Shown: positions 36,777 through 45,006 of the stretch, one piece after another
How positions within the stretch are numbered: the first letter of the stretch is position 1
Layout: every line of letters starts with the position of its first letter
Assembly: GCA_041398705.1 (NCBI GenBank)
Contig: JAWKUI010000007.1
Coordinates: 62,001-126,000, forward strand
DNA: 64,000 nucleotides
Origin: NORP259 sp041398705
Lineage (GTDB): Bacteria > Planctomycetota > UBA1135 > GCA-002686595
Reading direction: 5' to 3'
Position numbers and translations under genes: made by a program
The notes under the pieces: model-generated
Told to the model about the DNA's origin: nothing
The model's database searches: none
The model's input: only the letters and a program-made list of their open reading frames with translations

Positions 36777-39302
36777 ATGGCGAACGTGCGCCCGGGCGGT
36801 GTCGCTGGGGAGCCCTCCGAGGTCTCGATGTCCGGCGGGCCCACCGGAATCGAGGACCGAGGCCCGCGCTCTGCAGACTCCCGGAGGGCAATACGCTCCA
36901 CCCCTAGCGGGCGCCGACCCCAGCCATCCGAACGCCCCCCGCGAAGGCGCCGGCCCGCGCTCGTTTGCGCGTTGGTCTTGAGTCTGCCCGCCCTGTTGCC
37001 CGGTGGAGCCGGACTGCATCTCACCCTCGCGGCCATGGCATGCGTCGCCACGGCATTGCGGCGAGGTCCCGCGCGCCGTTGGTGGCGCGGCGGCGCGTTG
37101 TTGTTTGCGTTGCAGGTGGCGCGCCTCGCTCCGTTGCCCACGCTGGCGCAAACACACCCGCCGAGCGCGGAATTCGCGCAGGGCCGGTTCGAGAACCAGG
37201 CGGCCCAAGCCCAGGCGCATCGGAACCCGCCGCCCTTGACCCGTGCCAGCAAGGAACAAGAACGCGGAGATCGCAGCGCGTGGAGCGACCCGGCGGCGGA
37301 ATTGCCGTTGATTGCGCCGCGCGGGTGGCTAACGCAAGGCGATCGATTCACCTTCGCGGCCGCCCCCCGCCTCGAACGTTTCGCGGCACCGCCGGGGGAG
37401 CCGGTGGATCCTGCGCGTCATGTCACCGAGCCCGCGGCGCTGCGTGTGCACGCGCGGCGCCGCGGTGCTCCCGGCGGTTTCGACGATGGCATCCAGCGGC
37501 TGCGGGAGTGGACCGCGGGTCGACTTCGCCCCCTCGAAAGCCCGCGTACGGAAGGCCTCGCGCGCGCCTTGTTGCTCGGTCAAGCCCCCGCTGTTCCGGC
37601 GGAGCTCCAGGACCTGTTCACGCGCACAGGAACGCGGCACCTGCTCGCCCTCTCCGGCCTTCACGTGGCGTGGATCTGGCTGCTCTGGGTTCGGCCGGTC
37701 GCGGCTTTGCTCGCGTCCCTTGGCGCGCGCATCTTCGCCGTGGGTCCGCGCTCGACTCGGCGAATCCGCGACGGCCTGGCCGCCATCGGCACCTTGGCGC
37801 TGATTCCCCTGCTCGGTCAAGGCAGCCCCGTCACCCGCGCGGCCCTGGCGTTTGCCCTCGCCAACCTCGCCCGCCATGGCCCGACGCCGGCTGGATTGCC
37901 CCACGGCGTCGGTCGGCGGATCGACGGGTTGAGCCTGTGGTCGGTTGCTTTGCTCTTCGAGAACCTGCGCGATCCCCTCGCGCTGCAAGGCCTTTCCGTA
38001 TCGCTCAGCTTCGGGGCGACCCTCGCGCTATTGCTCGGTTGGCCCGTCTGGCAGCAATATTGGTTGAACCATCTGCGCGATCCCCTGGAAGCGCGTCTGG
38101 TCGCGCCGATCTCGCGTGCCGGTTGGCCGCGTTCCCCGTGGTTCAGCGCCCTGATGCCGGGGGTGATCGCCTTCGTCGCGCACTCGCTCATGGCGTCGTG
38201 GATCGCATCCTTCGGCACCCTGCCCCTGGTGGCTCTCTCCTTCGGCGAGTGGAGTCCGATCGGCAGCCTGGCGACGTTGACTGTGATGCCGCTGCTCGTG
38301 TTGTTCCTGTGTTTCGCCCTGCCGTTTGTGCTCGTGCCTACGCTGCTACCGCTCACCCTCGCGCGGTGGCCGCTCGAATCGATGGTGTGGATGCTCGACG
38401 CATGGGATCGCGGCCCAGGCACCCCCCAATTGCTCGCTTCCCACGCCGGCCCCGCGTTGGCCGTCGCAGCCCTCGCCGCCTTCGGCCTGCGTTTGGGATA
38501 TCAAAAAGGCCCCTGCCTGCGCACGATGTTCCTCGCCGCCGGCGCAGCCTTCGTGCCCCTGCACCCTTGGCCCAATGAGCTCGTCGTGCACGTGTGCGAC
38601 GTGGGTCACGGCACCGCGATCGTGGCGCAGTTGCCCTGCGGCTGCACGCTGCTCTATGACGCGGGTTCGCGCGATCGCTTGTCGGTGGCCCGGCGCGCCC
38701 TGTTGCCGCTCTTGCGCGAGCTGAACCCGGGCCCCGTGCTGCTCGCCCTCTCGCACGTGCAGCGCGACCACGCCGGCGCGTTCGCGCAAGTCGCGCCGCG
38801 CCTGAACGTCACCGGTTGCGCAGGCCCCATTCAAGAAGTCGTGCCCGCCCGCGACCTGCCCGCTGGCAGCGCCCTGCGCTGCGACCGCGGCCGCGCCACA
38901 TGGACCTGCTGCGCGCGTTCCGAATGCCGCTTGACTTGGCTGCATGGCCTCGACGTGCCCGGCAACGAAGGATCGCGCTCGCTCTTGATCGAATGGCGCG
39001 GCAATCGCGTGCTTCTCTCGGGTGACGCCGAGGCCGATGGTTTGGCGGACCTGTTGCCCGTGTTGCGCGCAGGCCCGCCCCTCGACGCCTTGGTCATGCC
39101 CCACCACGGCAGCCGCCAGCCCTTGTGGAGTGAACTGCTCGCCGCCGCCCGCCCCCGCGAGGTCTGGTGCAGCGGCGGTCCCTCGAGTCCCCTGGCCCGC
39201 GAGTGGCGTGCCGCATTCCCTAGCCTCCGCTGGACCGCCAAAGACGGGGGCTGGACCGCGCGCTTTCCTGCCAAGGACCCAGATTCGGTTGATTCTGGGT
39301 AA
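36777..39302 (+). CDS. comEC: ComEC/Rec2-family DNA-uptake channel protein
   Basis: About 841 residues from the ATG at 36777 (or 824 from the ATG at 36828, which follows a GAGG). N-terminal helices and an OB-like region precede the Competence domain (FTRTGTRHLLALSGLHVAWIW), about ten membrane helices, and a C-terminal metallo-beta-lactamase-like domain (VHVCDVGHGTAIVAQLP, LLYDAGS, VLLSGDAEADGL and VMPHHGS). In the metal motif the usual HxDxDH reads HVQRDH, so one Asp ligand is Gln. The protein should translocate single-stranded DNA across the inner membrane during transformation. Confidence 0.87.
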   Translation: MANVRPGGVAGEPSEVSMSGGPTGIEDRGPRSADSRRAIRSTPSGRRPQPSERPPRRRRPALVCALVLSLPALLPGGAGLHLTLAAMACVATALRRGPARRWWRGGALLFALQVARLAPLPTLAQTHPPSAEFAQGRFENQAAQAQAHRNPPPLTRASKEQERGDRSAWSDPAAELPLIAPRGWLTQGDRFTFAAAPRLERFAAPPGEPVDPARHVTEPAALRVHARRRGAPGGFDDGIQRLREWTAGRLRPLESPRTEGLARALLLGQAPAVPAELQDLFTRTGTRHLLALSGLHVAWIWLLWVRPVAALLASLGARIFAVGPRSTRRIRDGLAAIGTLALIPLLGQGSPVTRAALAFALANLARHGPTPAGLPHGVGRRIDGLSLWSVALLFENLRDPLALQGLSVSLSFGATLALLLGWPVWQQYWLNHLRDPLEARLVAPISRAGWPRSPWFSALMPGVIAFVAHSLMASWIASFGTLPLVALSFGEWSPIGSLATLTVMPLLVLFLCFALPFVLVPTLLPLTLARWPLESMVWMLDAWDRGPGTPQLLASHAGPALAVAALAAFGLRLGYQKGPCLRTMFLAAGAAFVPLHPWPNELVVHVCDVGHGTAIVAQLPCGCTLLYDAGSRDRLSVARRALLPLLRELNPGPVLLALSHVQRDHAGAFAQVAPRLNVTGCAGPIQEVVPARDLPAGSALRCDRGRATWTCCARSECRLTWLHGLDVPGNEGSRSLLIEWRGNRVLLSGDAEADGLADLLPVLRAGPPLDALVMPHHGSRQPLWSELLAAARPREVWCSGGPSSPLAREWRAAFPSLRWTAKDGGWTARFPAKDPDSVDSG

Positions 39303-39458
39303 GGGTTGCGGGCCGAACCCCGGTCCCCGGTAACCGGCTCCAGCGGACCCACTAGCCTGAAGTGGCAGGCGCGCGACCTCTCCCAGCCATCGGCCGCGCC
39401 GCCAGGGCAAATCCCTGGCACAATGGCGCCTGTTCCCACAAGCCCAAGGAGTTCCGCC

Positions 39459-40703
39459 ATGGCCTGGATCCCGTTCCCCGCCCTCTGCATCGCGCTGCTT
39501 CCGTGCGCTGCCTCGCAATCGTCCGAGCCCGCGATTCCGACCTCCGTGCTCGAACAGAAGAGCGCCGCGCCCGCGCAGCGGGCCGTCGTGCACCTGCGCG
39601 ACGGCCGGATCCTGCGCACCCTCGCAGAACAAGACGGAGCCCATTGGCTGCTCGGCAAGGGGAACTCCCAAGTCCGCGTGCCCGGCACGTTCGTAGAACA
39701 GGTCGTGCCCGAAGCCGAACTCCTGAAGCAATGGAAGGCCCTGTCGAAGGCCCCCGACCTGGAGCGCATCGCCTTCGCCCTGCCCGCGGGCCTCTGGGCC
39801 GAAGGCCTGCCCCTGCTCGACCGGGCCCTGGGGGAACACGCGACCTACGCCGCCGCCCAAGGGTGGCTCGAGCGGTATCGCCACCTCTTCGGCGCCCCAG
39901 GCGAGCTGTCCAACCAGCCCACCGAACTCTGGCAGCAACTCTGCGATTGGCACAAGGCCAAACCGGTGCGCAGCGTGCAGGTGCTCGCCGCCGAATGCTG
40001 GGCCGCGGCAGCGAAGGCTGGTGGAACCACCACTACCGCCCCCGAAACCGACCCGTGGCGCCAGGCCCTGCACACCGGCCTCACCGACACGAACCCGACC
40101 CGCCGCAGCCTCGCCCTCTGGTGCCTGCGCTCCTGGAAAGACCGCGCCGCCGGCGATTCTCTGCAACGCTTCGCCATGCTCGACCCCTCCGACAAGGTGC
40201 GCAGCGAAGCCGCCTGGCTCGTCGGCAACCTGAACGACCCGAGCCAGATCGCCGATTGGATCGCTTGGCTCGGCCACACCCAATCCGACGTGCGCGTGCG
40301 CGCCGCCCAAGCCCTCGGCCAAGCCGGCTACCCCGCCGCCGTACCCGCCCTCGTCGCTTCCCTTTCCGGCTCCTCCGGCACCGCCCGCCGCGTCCCCCAC
40401 GCAAACATCTTCGTGGGCAGCCAAACCGCCTACCTGCAGGACTTCTCCCCCGAAATCGCGAACTCCGCCCAAATCGCCGACCCCGAAGTCGGCGTGCTGC
40501 CCTCCGGCGCCGTACTCGACGTCGGCATCCTCGGCATCCGCATCGAAGTCGAACGCACCTGGTACCGCCGCTCCCTGCAACAAATCACCGGCCACCGCCC
40601 CGGCGCAAACGCCAGCGCCTGGAACCGCTTCCTCTCCACCTACCCCGCAGTCGACCCCACCTGGCGCGCCCCCTGGCCCGCGCCCTCGAAGTCGCCGCAG
40701 TAG
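39459..40703 (+). CDS. Exported HEAT-repeat protein with a secretin-like C-terminal motif
   Basis: 414 residues. Signal peptide at about 1-20 (MAWIPFPALCIALLPCAASQ). Residues about 165-305 hold at least three HEAT-like helical pairs (RRSLALWCLRSWKD, SEAAWLVGNLND, VRAAQALGQAGYPAAVPALVASL). The C-terminal region at 324-355 (AYLQDFSPEI, then QIADPEVGVLPSGAVLDV) aligns without gaps to the lipoprotein at 20200. Start chosen at 39459, 9 bases after AAGGAG. A strong terminator follows. Probably a periplasmic or envelope scaffold; function unknown. Confidence 0.75.
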   Translation: MAWIPFPALCIALLPCAASQSSEPAIPTSVLEQKSAAPAQRAVVHLRDGRILRTLAEQDGAHWLLGKGNSQVRVPGTFVEQVVPEAELLKQWKALSKAPDLERIAFALPAGLWAEGLPLLDRALGEHATYAAAQGWLERYRHLFGAPGELSNQPTELWQQLCDWHKAKPVRSVQVLAAECWAAAAKAGGTTTTAPETDPWRQALHTGLTDTNPTRRSLALWCLRSWKDRAAGDSLQRFAMLDPSDKVRSEAAWLVGNLNDPSQIADWIAWLGHTQSDVRVRAAQALGQAGYPAAVPALVASLSGSSGTARRVPHANIFVGSQTAYLQDFSPEIANSAQIADPEVGVLPSGAVLDVGILGIRIEVERTWYRRSLQQITGHRPGANASAWNRFLSTYPAVDPTWRAPWPAPSKSPQ

Positions 40704-40723
40704 GCGGGGCGAGGGATGGCACT

Positions 40724-40764
40724 GGGCGCGGCACCGGTTGGATCCGGTGCCGCGCCCGTTTTTT
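40724..40764 (+). terminator. Strong intrinsic terminator
   Basis: A 14-bp perfect stem (gggcgcggcaccgg / ccggtgccgcgccc), 6-base loop, then gtttttt. The clearest rho-independent terminator on this strand; it ends the HEAT-protein transcript. Confidence 0.92.
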
Positions 40765-40943
40765 GGCTGAGTCAATGCCCGCCGGATTCGATTCCCGTCA
40801 GTCCCACTGCCCAACAGAAGTACTGCCTAACGGAAGTACTGCCGTCGCAGCAACTGCTTGTCCGCGTCTGCATCCGTGGGAGTCCCCGTCCGCCGGAGAC
40901 ACTACCCGCCGGAACCACGACTTGGACACATCCCCACCGGCAC

Positions 40944-42479
40944 CTACGCGCCGAAGTGGCTCTCAAGCATGCCCTTGAATCCCTGCAACGCGACCCGTTG
41001 CAGGTAGAAGTCCAGGCCGCGTTCGGCGCCGAGTTCTTCGCCGCCGCCGGCGCGGCCGGGGCCGCCGTGGATCATGCCGGGCAGGACCATGCCGGGGGCG
41101 AGGGCTTGTTCGGCCATGCGGTCGGAGCCGATCCAGACGCGGCCGTGCCAAGGGGCGACTTCGAGCACGTATTGCTCGACCCAGTCGCCGTCGTTGCTGT
41201 AGACGCTGGTGACGAGGCCGCCGCCGCCGAGGTTGACGAGGGAGGCCACATCGCTGGCGCTACCCTCGTACGGGATGAGGGTGGCGACGGGGCCGAAGAC
41301 TTCGAGTTCGTGCAGCACCGGCGCTTTGGCGTCGGTGGCGCGCAGCAGGGTCGGGGCGACGAAGCAGCCACCGGCGGGGTGCGCACCCGCGCCGCCGGTC
41401 ACGATCGTGGCCGCTTGGCTCAGGGCGGCGAGGCCGGTTTCGAGATCCTTGCGCTGGCCGGAGTGGGCCACCGGGCCCATGCGGTTGTCGCGGTCGGTGG
41501 GGTCGCCGACTTTGATGCGGCCGAGTTCGGCCACGAGGTCGGTCTGCACGGCGTCGATGCGATCCGCCGGCACGAAGATGCGCCGCACGGCGGTGCACTT
41601 CTGACCCGACTTCTGGGTCATGTCGGTGACCACGTTCGAGAGGAACAAGCCGTAGGACTCGCAGCCTTCGTCGACGTCGGGCGCCAGCACGGCGGCGTTG
41701 ATCGAGTCGGCTTCGATGTTCACCCGCACGTTGTGCTTCACGAGGTTCGCATTGCCGCGGATGATCGCGCCGGTTTTGGCGGAACCGGTGAACGCCACGC
41801 AATCCTGCGCGCCCAGGTGGTCGAGCAGGTCGCCGGTGGAACCGCACAGGAACTGGAACGCGCCTTCGGGCAGCAGGCCGCTCTCCACTACGACCTGCGC
41901 GATGCGCCAGGCCACCAGGGCGGTCGCGGTCGCCGGCTTTTCGATCACCGGCACACCGGCAAGCAGGGAGCAGGCGGCCTTCTCCATCATGCCCCAGGCG
42001 GGGAAGTTGAAGGCGTTGATGTGCACCGCCACGCCGCGGCGCGGCACGCGGATGTGCTGGCCCCAGAAGCGCGCCGTGCGGCCGAGTTGCTGGCCTTCGC
42101 CGTCGAGCAGGTAGGGTTTGTCGCCCAGGCTCTTCGCGTAGTGCGCGTAGGCCGCCAGCGTGCCCGTCGCCCCGTCGATGTCGAACTTCGCATCGCCGCG
42201 GGTGCAACCGCCGTTCTGGGCGGCCAAGTCGATCAGCTCCTCGCGGATTTCGTGGATGGCGGCGGAGAGGGCTTTGAGCGCCTTGCCACGCTCGGCAAAG
42301 CCCATCGCGCGCAGGGCCGGGCCGCCCACCTCGCGGGCGTGGCGCACGGCGGCCGCCAGGTCGAGGCCCTGGGTGCTCACCTGGGCGACGGTGGCGCCAT
42401 TCACGGCGTTCTCCAGGGTCTGGTTTCCACCCTGGCCGGACTGCCAGGAACCGCACAAGTAGCTTGAAAGGGTCTGCAT
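40944..42479 (-). CDS. PaaZ/BoxD-type aldehyde dehydrogenase
   Basis: 511 residues, an NAD(P)-dependent aldehyde dehydrogenase of the PaaZ N-terminal domain / BoxD (3,4-dehydroadipyl-CoA semialdehyde dehydrogenase) type. It begins MQTLSSYLCGSWQSGQG as PaaZ does. The active-site region is AVHINAFNFPAWGM, the nucleotide-binding text is EKPATATALVAWRIAQ, catalytic Glu and Cys are in NIEADSIN and KSGQKCTAVRR, and the end is VHGGPGRAGGGEELG-like (MIHGGPGRAGGGEELG). PaaZ proper also has a MaoC hydratase domain of about 150 residues; that is absent here, favouring BoxD-like or a stand-alone oxidase of an aromatic ring-cleavage aldehyde. No other box/paa genes are nearby. Confidence 0.88.
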   Translation of the reverse strand: MQTLSSYLCGSWQSGQGGNQTLENAVNGATVAQVSTQGLDLAAAVRHAREVGGPALRAMGFAERGKALKALSAAIHEIREELIDLAAQNGGCTRGDAKFDIDGATGTLAAYAHYAKSLGDKPYLLDGEGQQLGRTARFWGQHIRVPRRGVAVHINAFNFPAWGMMEKAACSLLAGVPVIEKPATATALVAWRIAQVVVESGLLPEGAFQFLCGSTGDLLDHLGAQDCVAFTGSAKTGAIIRGNANLVKHNVRVNIEADSINAAVLAPDVDEGCESYGLFLSNVVTDMTQKSGQKCTAVRRIFVPADRIDAVQTDLVAELGRIKVGDPTDRDNRMGPVAHSGQRKDLETGLAALSQAATIVTGGAGAHPAGGCFVAPTLLRATDAKAPVLHELEVFGPVATLIPYEGSASDVASLVNLGGGGLVTSVYSNDGDWVEQYVLEVAPWHGRVWIGSDRMAEQALAPGMVLPGMIHGGPGRAGGGEELGAERGLDFYLQRVALQGFKGMLESHFGA

Positions 42480-42636
42480 GGGGAACTCGATCGGGGGAGT
42501 TGCGGGCCAAGAGGATACGGCCTCGGCGGCCCGGGGCACGGCAAAAGGGCGCGACTTTGCCCGAATCCGGCCCCGGCCGCCGGCCTTGCCCCCTCCTCCG
42601 TCGCAACCGGCCCGCCGGGGCCGCTACCCTGGCCCC
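42480..42636. promoter_or_regulatory. Divergent promoter region
   Basis: 157 bases between the aldehyde dehydrogenase and the SDR gene, which start in opposite directions. No clear promoter motif or operator palindrome is visible; the shared region suggests common control. Confidence 0.3.
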
Positions 42637-43485
42637 ATGGACGCTTCGATCCCCTCCCAAGCCCGCTGGCTGCCCGCGGGCACCTTCCAGGACCAGGTCG
42701 CCCTGGTCACCGGCGGCGGCACGGGCCTGGGCCTACAGATCAGCCGCGGCCTGGCCGCGCTCGGCGCCAAGGTCGTCGTGGCTTCGCGCACCCCGGCCCA
42801 CCACCAGCCCCTGCTCGAAGAGGCCCAGGCCCGCGGCTGGCACGTGGAAAGCCACGCCCTCGATGTGCGCGAGGCGCCGCACTGCCAGGCCTTCATCGAC
42901 GGCCTGGTCGAACAACACGGCCGCATCGACCATCTGGTGAACAACGCCGCCGGCAATTTCGTGTGCCCCACGCATCGTTTGTCCGCCAACGCCTGGCGTG
43001 CCGTGCTCTCGATCGTGCTCGACGGCACGTTCTACTGCTCGAAGTACGCGGGCCTCCACATGCTGCGCCAGCGCTTCGGCACCCAGCTCAACATCGTCGC
43101 CACCTATGCCTGGACCGGCATGCCTGGCGTCGCCCATTCGGCCAGCGCCAAGTCGGGCGTATTGACCTTGACCAAGACCCTGGCCGCGGAGTGGGCTTCG
43201 CATGGCGTACGCATCAACGCGGTGGCGCCGGGGCCCTTTGCATCCGACGGCGCCAAAGCGAACCTTTGGCCCGACGAAGAAACCGAAGAGGCGATCCGCG
43301 AGAACATCCCGATGAAGCGCTTCGCCACCAAAGAAGAAGTCGCGGCCCAGTGCCTGTGGCTGATGAGCCCCGCCTGCGAATACGTCACCGGCGATTGCCT
43401 GACGATCGACGGCGGCCTCTCGCTGAGTGCGGGACGCATGTTCCAAGACGGCCGGCGGCCCGGCAAGCGCGATGAACCGCGCTGA
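42637..43485 (+). CDS. SDR-family oxidoreductase resembling 2,4-dienoyl-CoA reductase
   Basis: 282 residues. Rossmann start VALVTGGGTGLGLQISRGLA, then LVNNAAGNF, the substrate-loop region, and GVRINAVAPGPFASDGAK. In classical SDRs the active site is YxxxK; here that block is HSASAKSGV, with Ser at the Tyr position and the Lys kept. The DECR subfamily (peroxisomal and bacterial dienoyl-CoA reductases) shows the same change, so reduction of an unsaturated acyl-CoA is a better guess than a classical alcohol dehydrogenase. Overlaps murQ by 14 bases. Confidence 0.82.
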   Translation: MDASIPSQARWLPAGTFQDQVALVTGGGTGLGLQISRGLAALGAKVVVASRTPAHHQPLLEEAQARGWHVESHALDVREAPHCQAFIDGLVEQHGRIDHLVNNAAGNFVCPTHRLSANAWRAVLSIVLDGTFYCSKYAGLHMLRQRFGTQLNIVATYAWTGMPGVAHSASAKSGVLTLTKTLAAEWASHGVRINAVAPGPFASDGAKANLWPDEETEEAIRENIPMKRFATKEEVAAQCLWLMSPACEYVTGDCLTIDGGLSLSAGRMFQDGRRPGKRDEPR

Positions 43486-44398
43486 CGGGGCCGCGCCCCT
43501 GCGCTCGACCGAAGCCGCGCCGCCCGGCGGCGGGGCCTGGTCGTCGCAGGATCCTTTGACCGCCCTCGCTGCCTTCCACCAGGCGGACCTCGAAGCGGCC
43601 GAAGCCGTGCGCCGGGCCCACGGGGAACTCGCGCGCGCGGTCGACGCCATCGCCGAACGCTTGGCGCGCGGCGGGCGGCTGATCTACGTGGGCGCGGGTA
43701 CGTCGGGGCGCCTGGGCGTGCTCGACGCCGCCGAATGCCAGCCCACCTTCCAGACCGCGCCGCAGACCGTGCAGGCGTTGATGGCGGGCGGCGAAAAGGC
43801 GCTGGTGCAGGCGATCGAAGGCGCCGAAGACGACCGCGAAGCCGGCGCCGCGGGGTTGTCCGCACGGCGGCCCACGCCCTCCGACTGCGTGCTCGGCATC
43901 AGCGCCAGCGGCGGCGCGCCGTTTGTGCATGGAGCCCTCGAAGCGGGACGCGCCGCCGGTGCTTTGACCGTTTTCCTGGCTTGCGTGCCCTTCCATCAGG
44001 CACCCGATCCCTGGGACCTCTCGATCCGCCTCGACACCGGCCCCGAACTGCTCGCGGGTTCGACGCGCCTCAAAGCCGGCAGCGCCACCAAGATGGCGCT
44101 GAACGCGCTTTCCACCCTGGTGATGGCGCGCCTCGGCAAGGTGCACGGCTACCGGATGGTCGACGTGAACACCGGCGGCAACCGCAAGCTGTGGCAACGC
44201 GGCGTGCGCATGGTGGCGGAGTTGTGTGCATTGACCAGCCAAGACGCGGAAGCGTTGCTGCAGGCGGCCGAAGGTCAGGTGAAGGTCGCGTGTGTGATGC
44301 ACAGCCGCGGAGTTCCGGCCGAGAAAGCGCGGGAATGCCTCGCGCAGAATGAAAGCCGCCTGGACCGCTGCCTCTTGCCCCCCGCAGGCGCAGAGTAA
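43472..44398 (+). CDS. murQ: N-acetylmuramic acid 6-phosphate etherase
   Basis: 308 residues; cleaves the lactyl ether of MurNAc-6-phosphate for recycling of peptidoglycan or growth on muropeptides. SIS-domain family. Diagnostic blocks: YVGAGTSGRLGVLDAAECQP, ALMAGGEKALVQAIEGAEDD, GISASGGAPFVHGAL and LKAGSATKMALNALST. The start ATG at 43472 lies within the last codons of the SDR gene. Ends 500 bases before the next good terminator. Confidence 0.92.
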   Translation: MNRADGAAPLRSTEAAPPGGGAWSSQDPLTALAAFHQADLEAAEAVRRAHGELARAVDAIAERLARGGRLIYVGAGTSGRLGVLDAAECQPTFQTAPQTVQALMAGGEKALVQAIEGAEDDREAGAAGLSARRPTPSDCVLGISASGGAPFVHGALEAGRAAGALTVFLACVPFHQAPDPWDLSIRLDTGPELLAGSTRLKAGSATKMALNALSTLVMARLGKVHGYRMVDVNTGGNRKLWQRGVRMVAELCALTSQDAEALLQAAEGQVKVACVMHSRGVPAEKARECLAQNESRLDRCLLPPAGAE

Positions 44399-44552
44399 GC
44401 CCAATAGCCGCCCGGAATCGTCCGCGGCGCGCACGCACCGGGTTCGACGCACCGGCACTGGCGCGCCGGACCCCGTACGCCGGAACCTGCGCGATCGATC
44501 TTGCGCGCTCGACTTTGCGCTCGCGGTCCAGTTCACCGAATCAACCTCGCCC

Positions 44553-44678
44553 GCGCCATCCGACTCGCGCCATCCGACTCGCGCCATTCGACCTGCGCCA
44601 TTCGACCTGCGCCATTCGACCTGCGCCATTCGGTCTGCGCCATTCGGTCTGCGCCATTCGGTCTGCGCTATCCGGTCT
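44553..44678. repeat. Tandem repeat, nine copies of a 14-base unit
   Basis: Unit gcgccattcgacct. The copies form blocks: two gcgccatccgactc, three gcgccattcgacct, three gcgccattcggtct and a last gcgctatccggtct. The block pattern suggests expansion by slippage from a few variants. A 14-base unit shifts frame every copy, so it is not built for coding. Confidence 0.95.
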
Positions 44679-44904
44679 GCATCATTGCACCCGCTTTGAC
44701 GTACTTGACCCTAGGTACTGGCTTCATGGGCCGGACTCCATGCCACTCGGTCGATCCGGCCGGTCCACGGGTGGCGGTGTAACTGCGGCAAAACACGCGC
44801 AGACATCGTTTCAATGCGATTCCCATACATCTCCTATGCAGCGATTGTTGCAGAGCCCTTCGATCCGAAGTCCTGCACTTTGTGGTCGTTCCCTGCATGG
44901 CCTA

Positions 44905-44940
44905 AGACCGCCGCACCCGAGCGGCGGTCTCCGATTTTTT
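44905..44940 (+). terminator. Orphan intrinsic terminator
   Basis: A 10-bp perfect stem (agaccgccgc / gcggcggtct), 6-base loop, then ccgatttttt. No protein gene ends within 500 bases upstream on this strand, so it may end a long murQ 3' leader or a small RNA. Confidence 0.9.
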
Positions 44941-45006
44941 GGATTTCAGGAATACGCCGATTTCCCCTGAAACCGCGGCCCCGCCGAAGCAGTCCATGGC
45001 CTTGTC

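Larger units (their letters stand above)
44399..45006. other. Intergenic stretch of 608 bases with a tandem repeat and an orphan terminator
   Basis: No protein gene is credible: frames crossing the repeat are artefacts of a 14-base period. It holds nine 14-base repeats (44553-44678) and an intrinsic terminator (44905-44940). The 225 bases between them have some hairpin potential (ggccgga..tccggcc near 44730-44765) and could be a small RNA, but I could not match tmRNA, 6S, SRP or RNase P RNA. Confidence 0.6.

Noticed and set aside
44501..44782. Open frame across the 14-base repeats, giving a repetitive peptide
   Set aside because: The repeat unit is not a multiple of three, so all frames appear open; no ribosome binding site or homologue.
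44700..44905. 6S RNA, tmRNA, SRP RNA or RNase P RNA before the orphan terminator
   Set aside because: None of their conserved core sequences or the long closing stem could be found.
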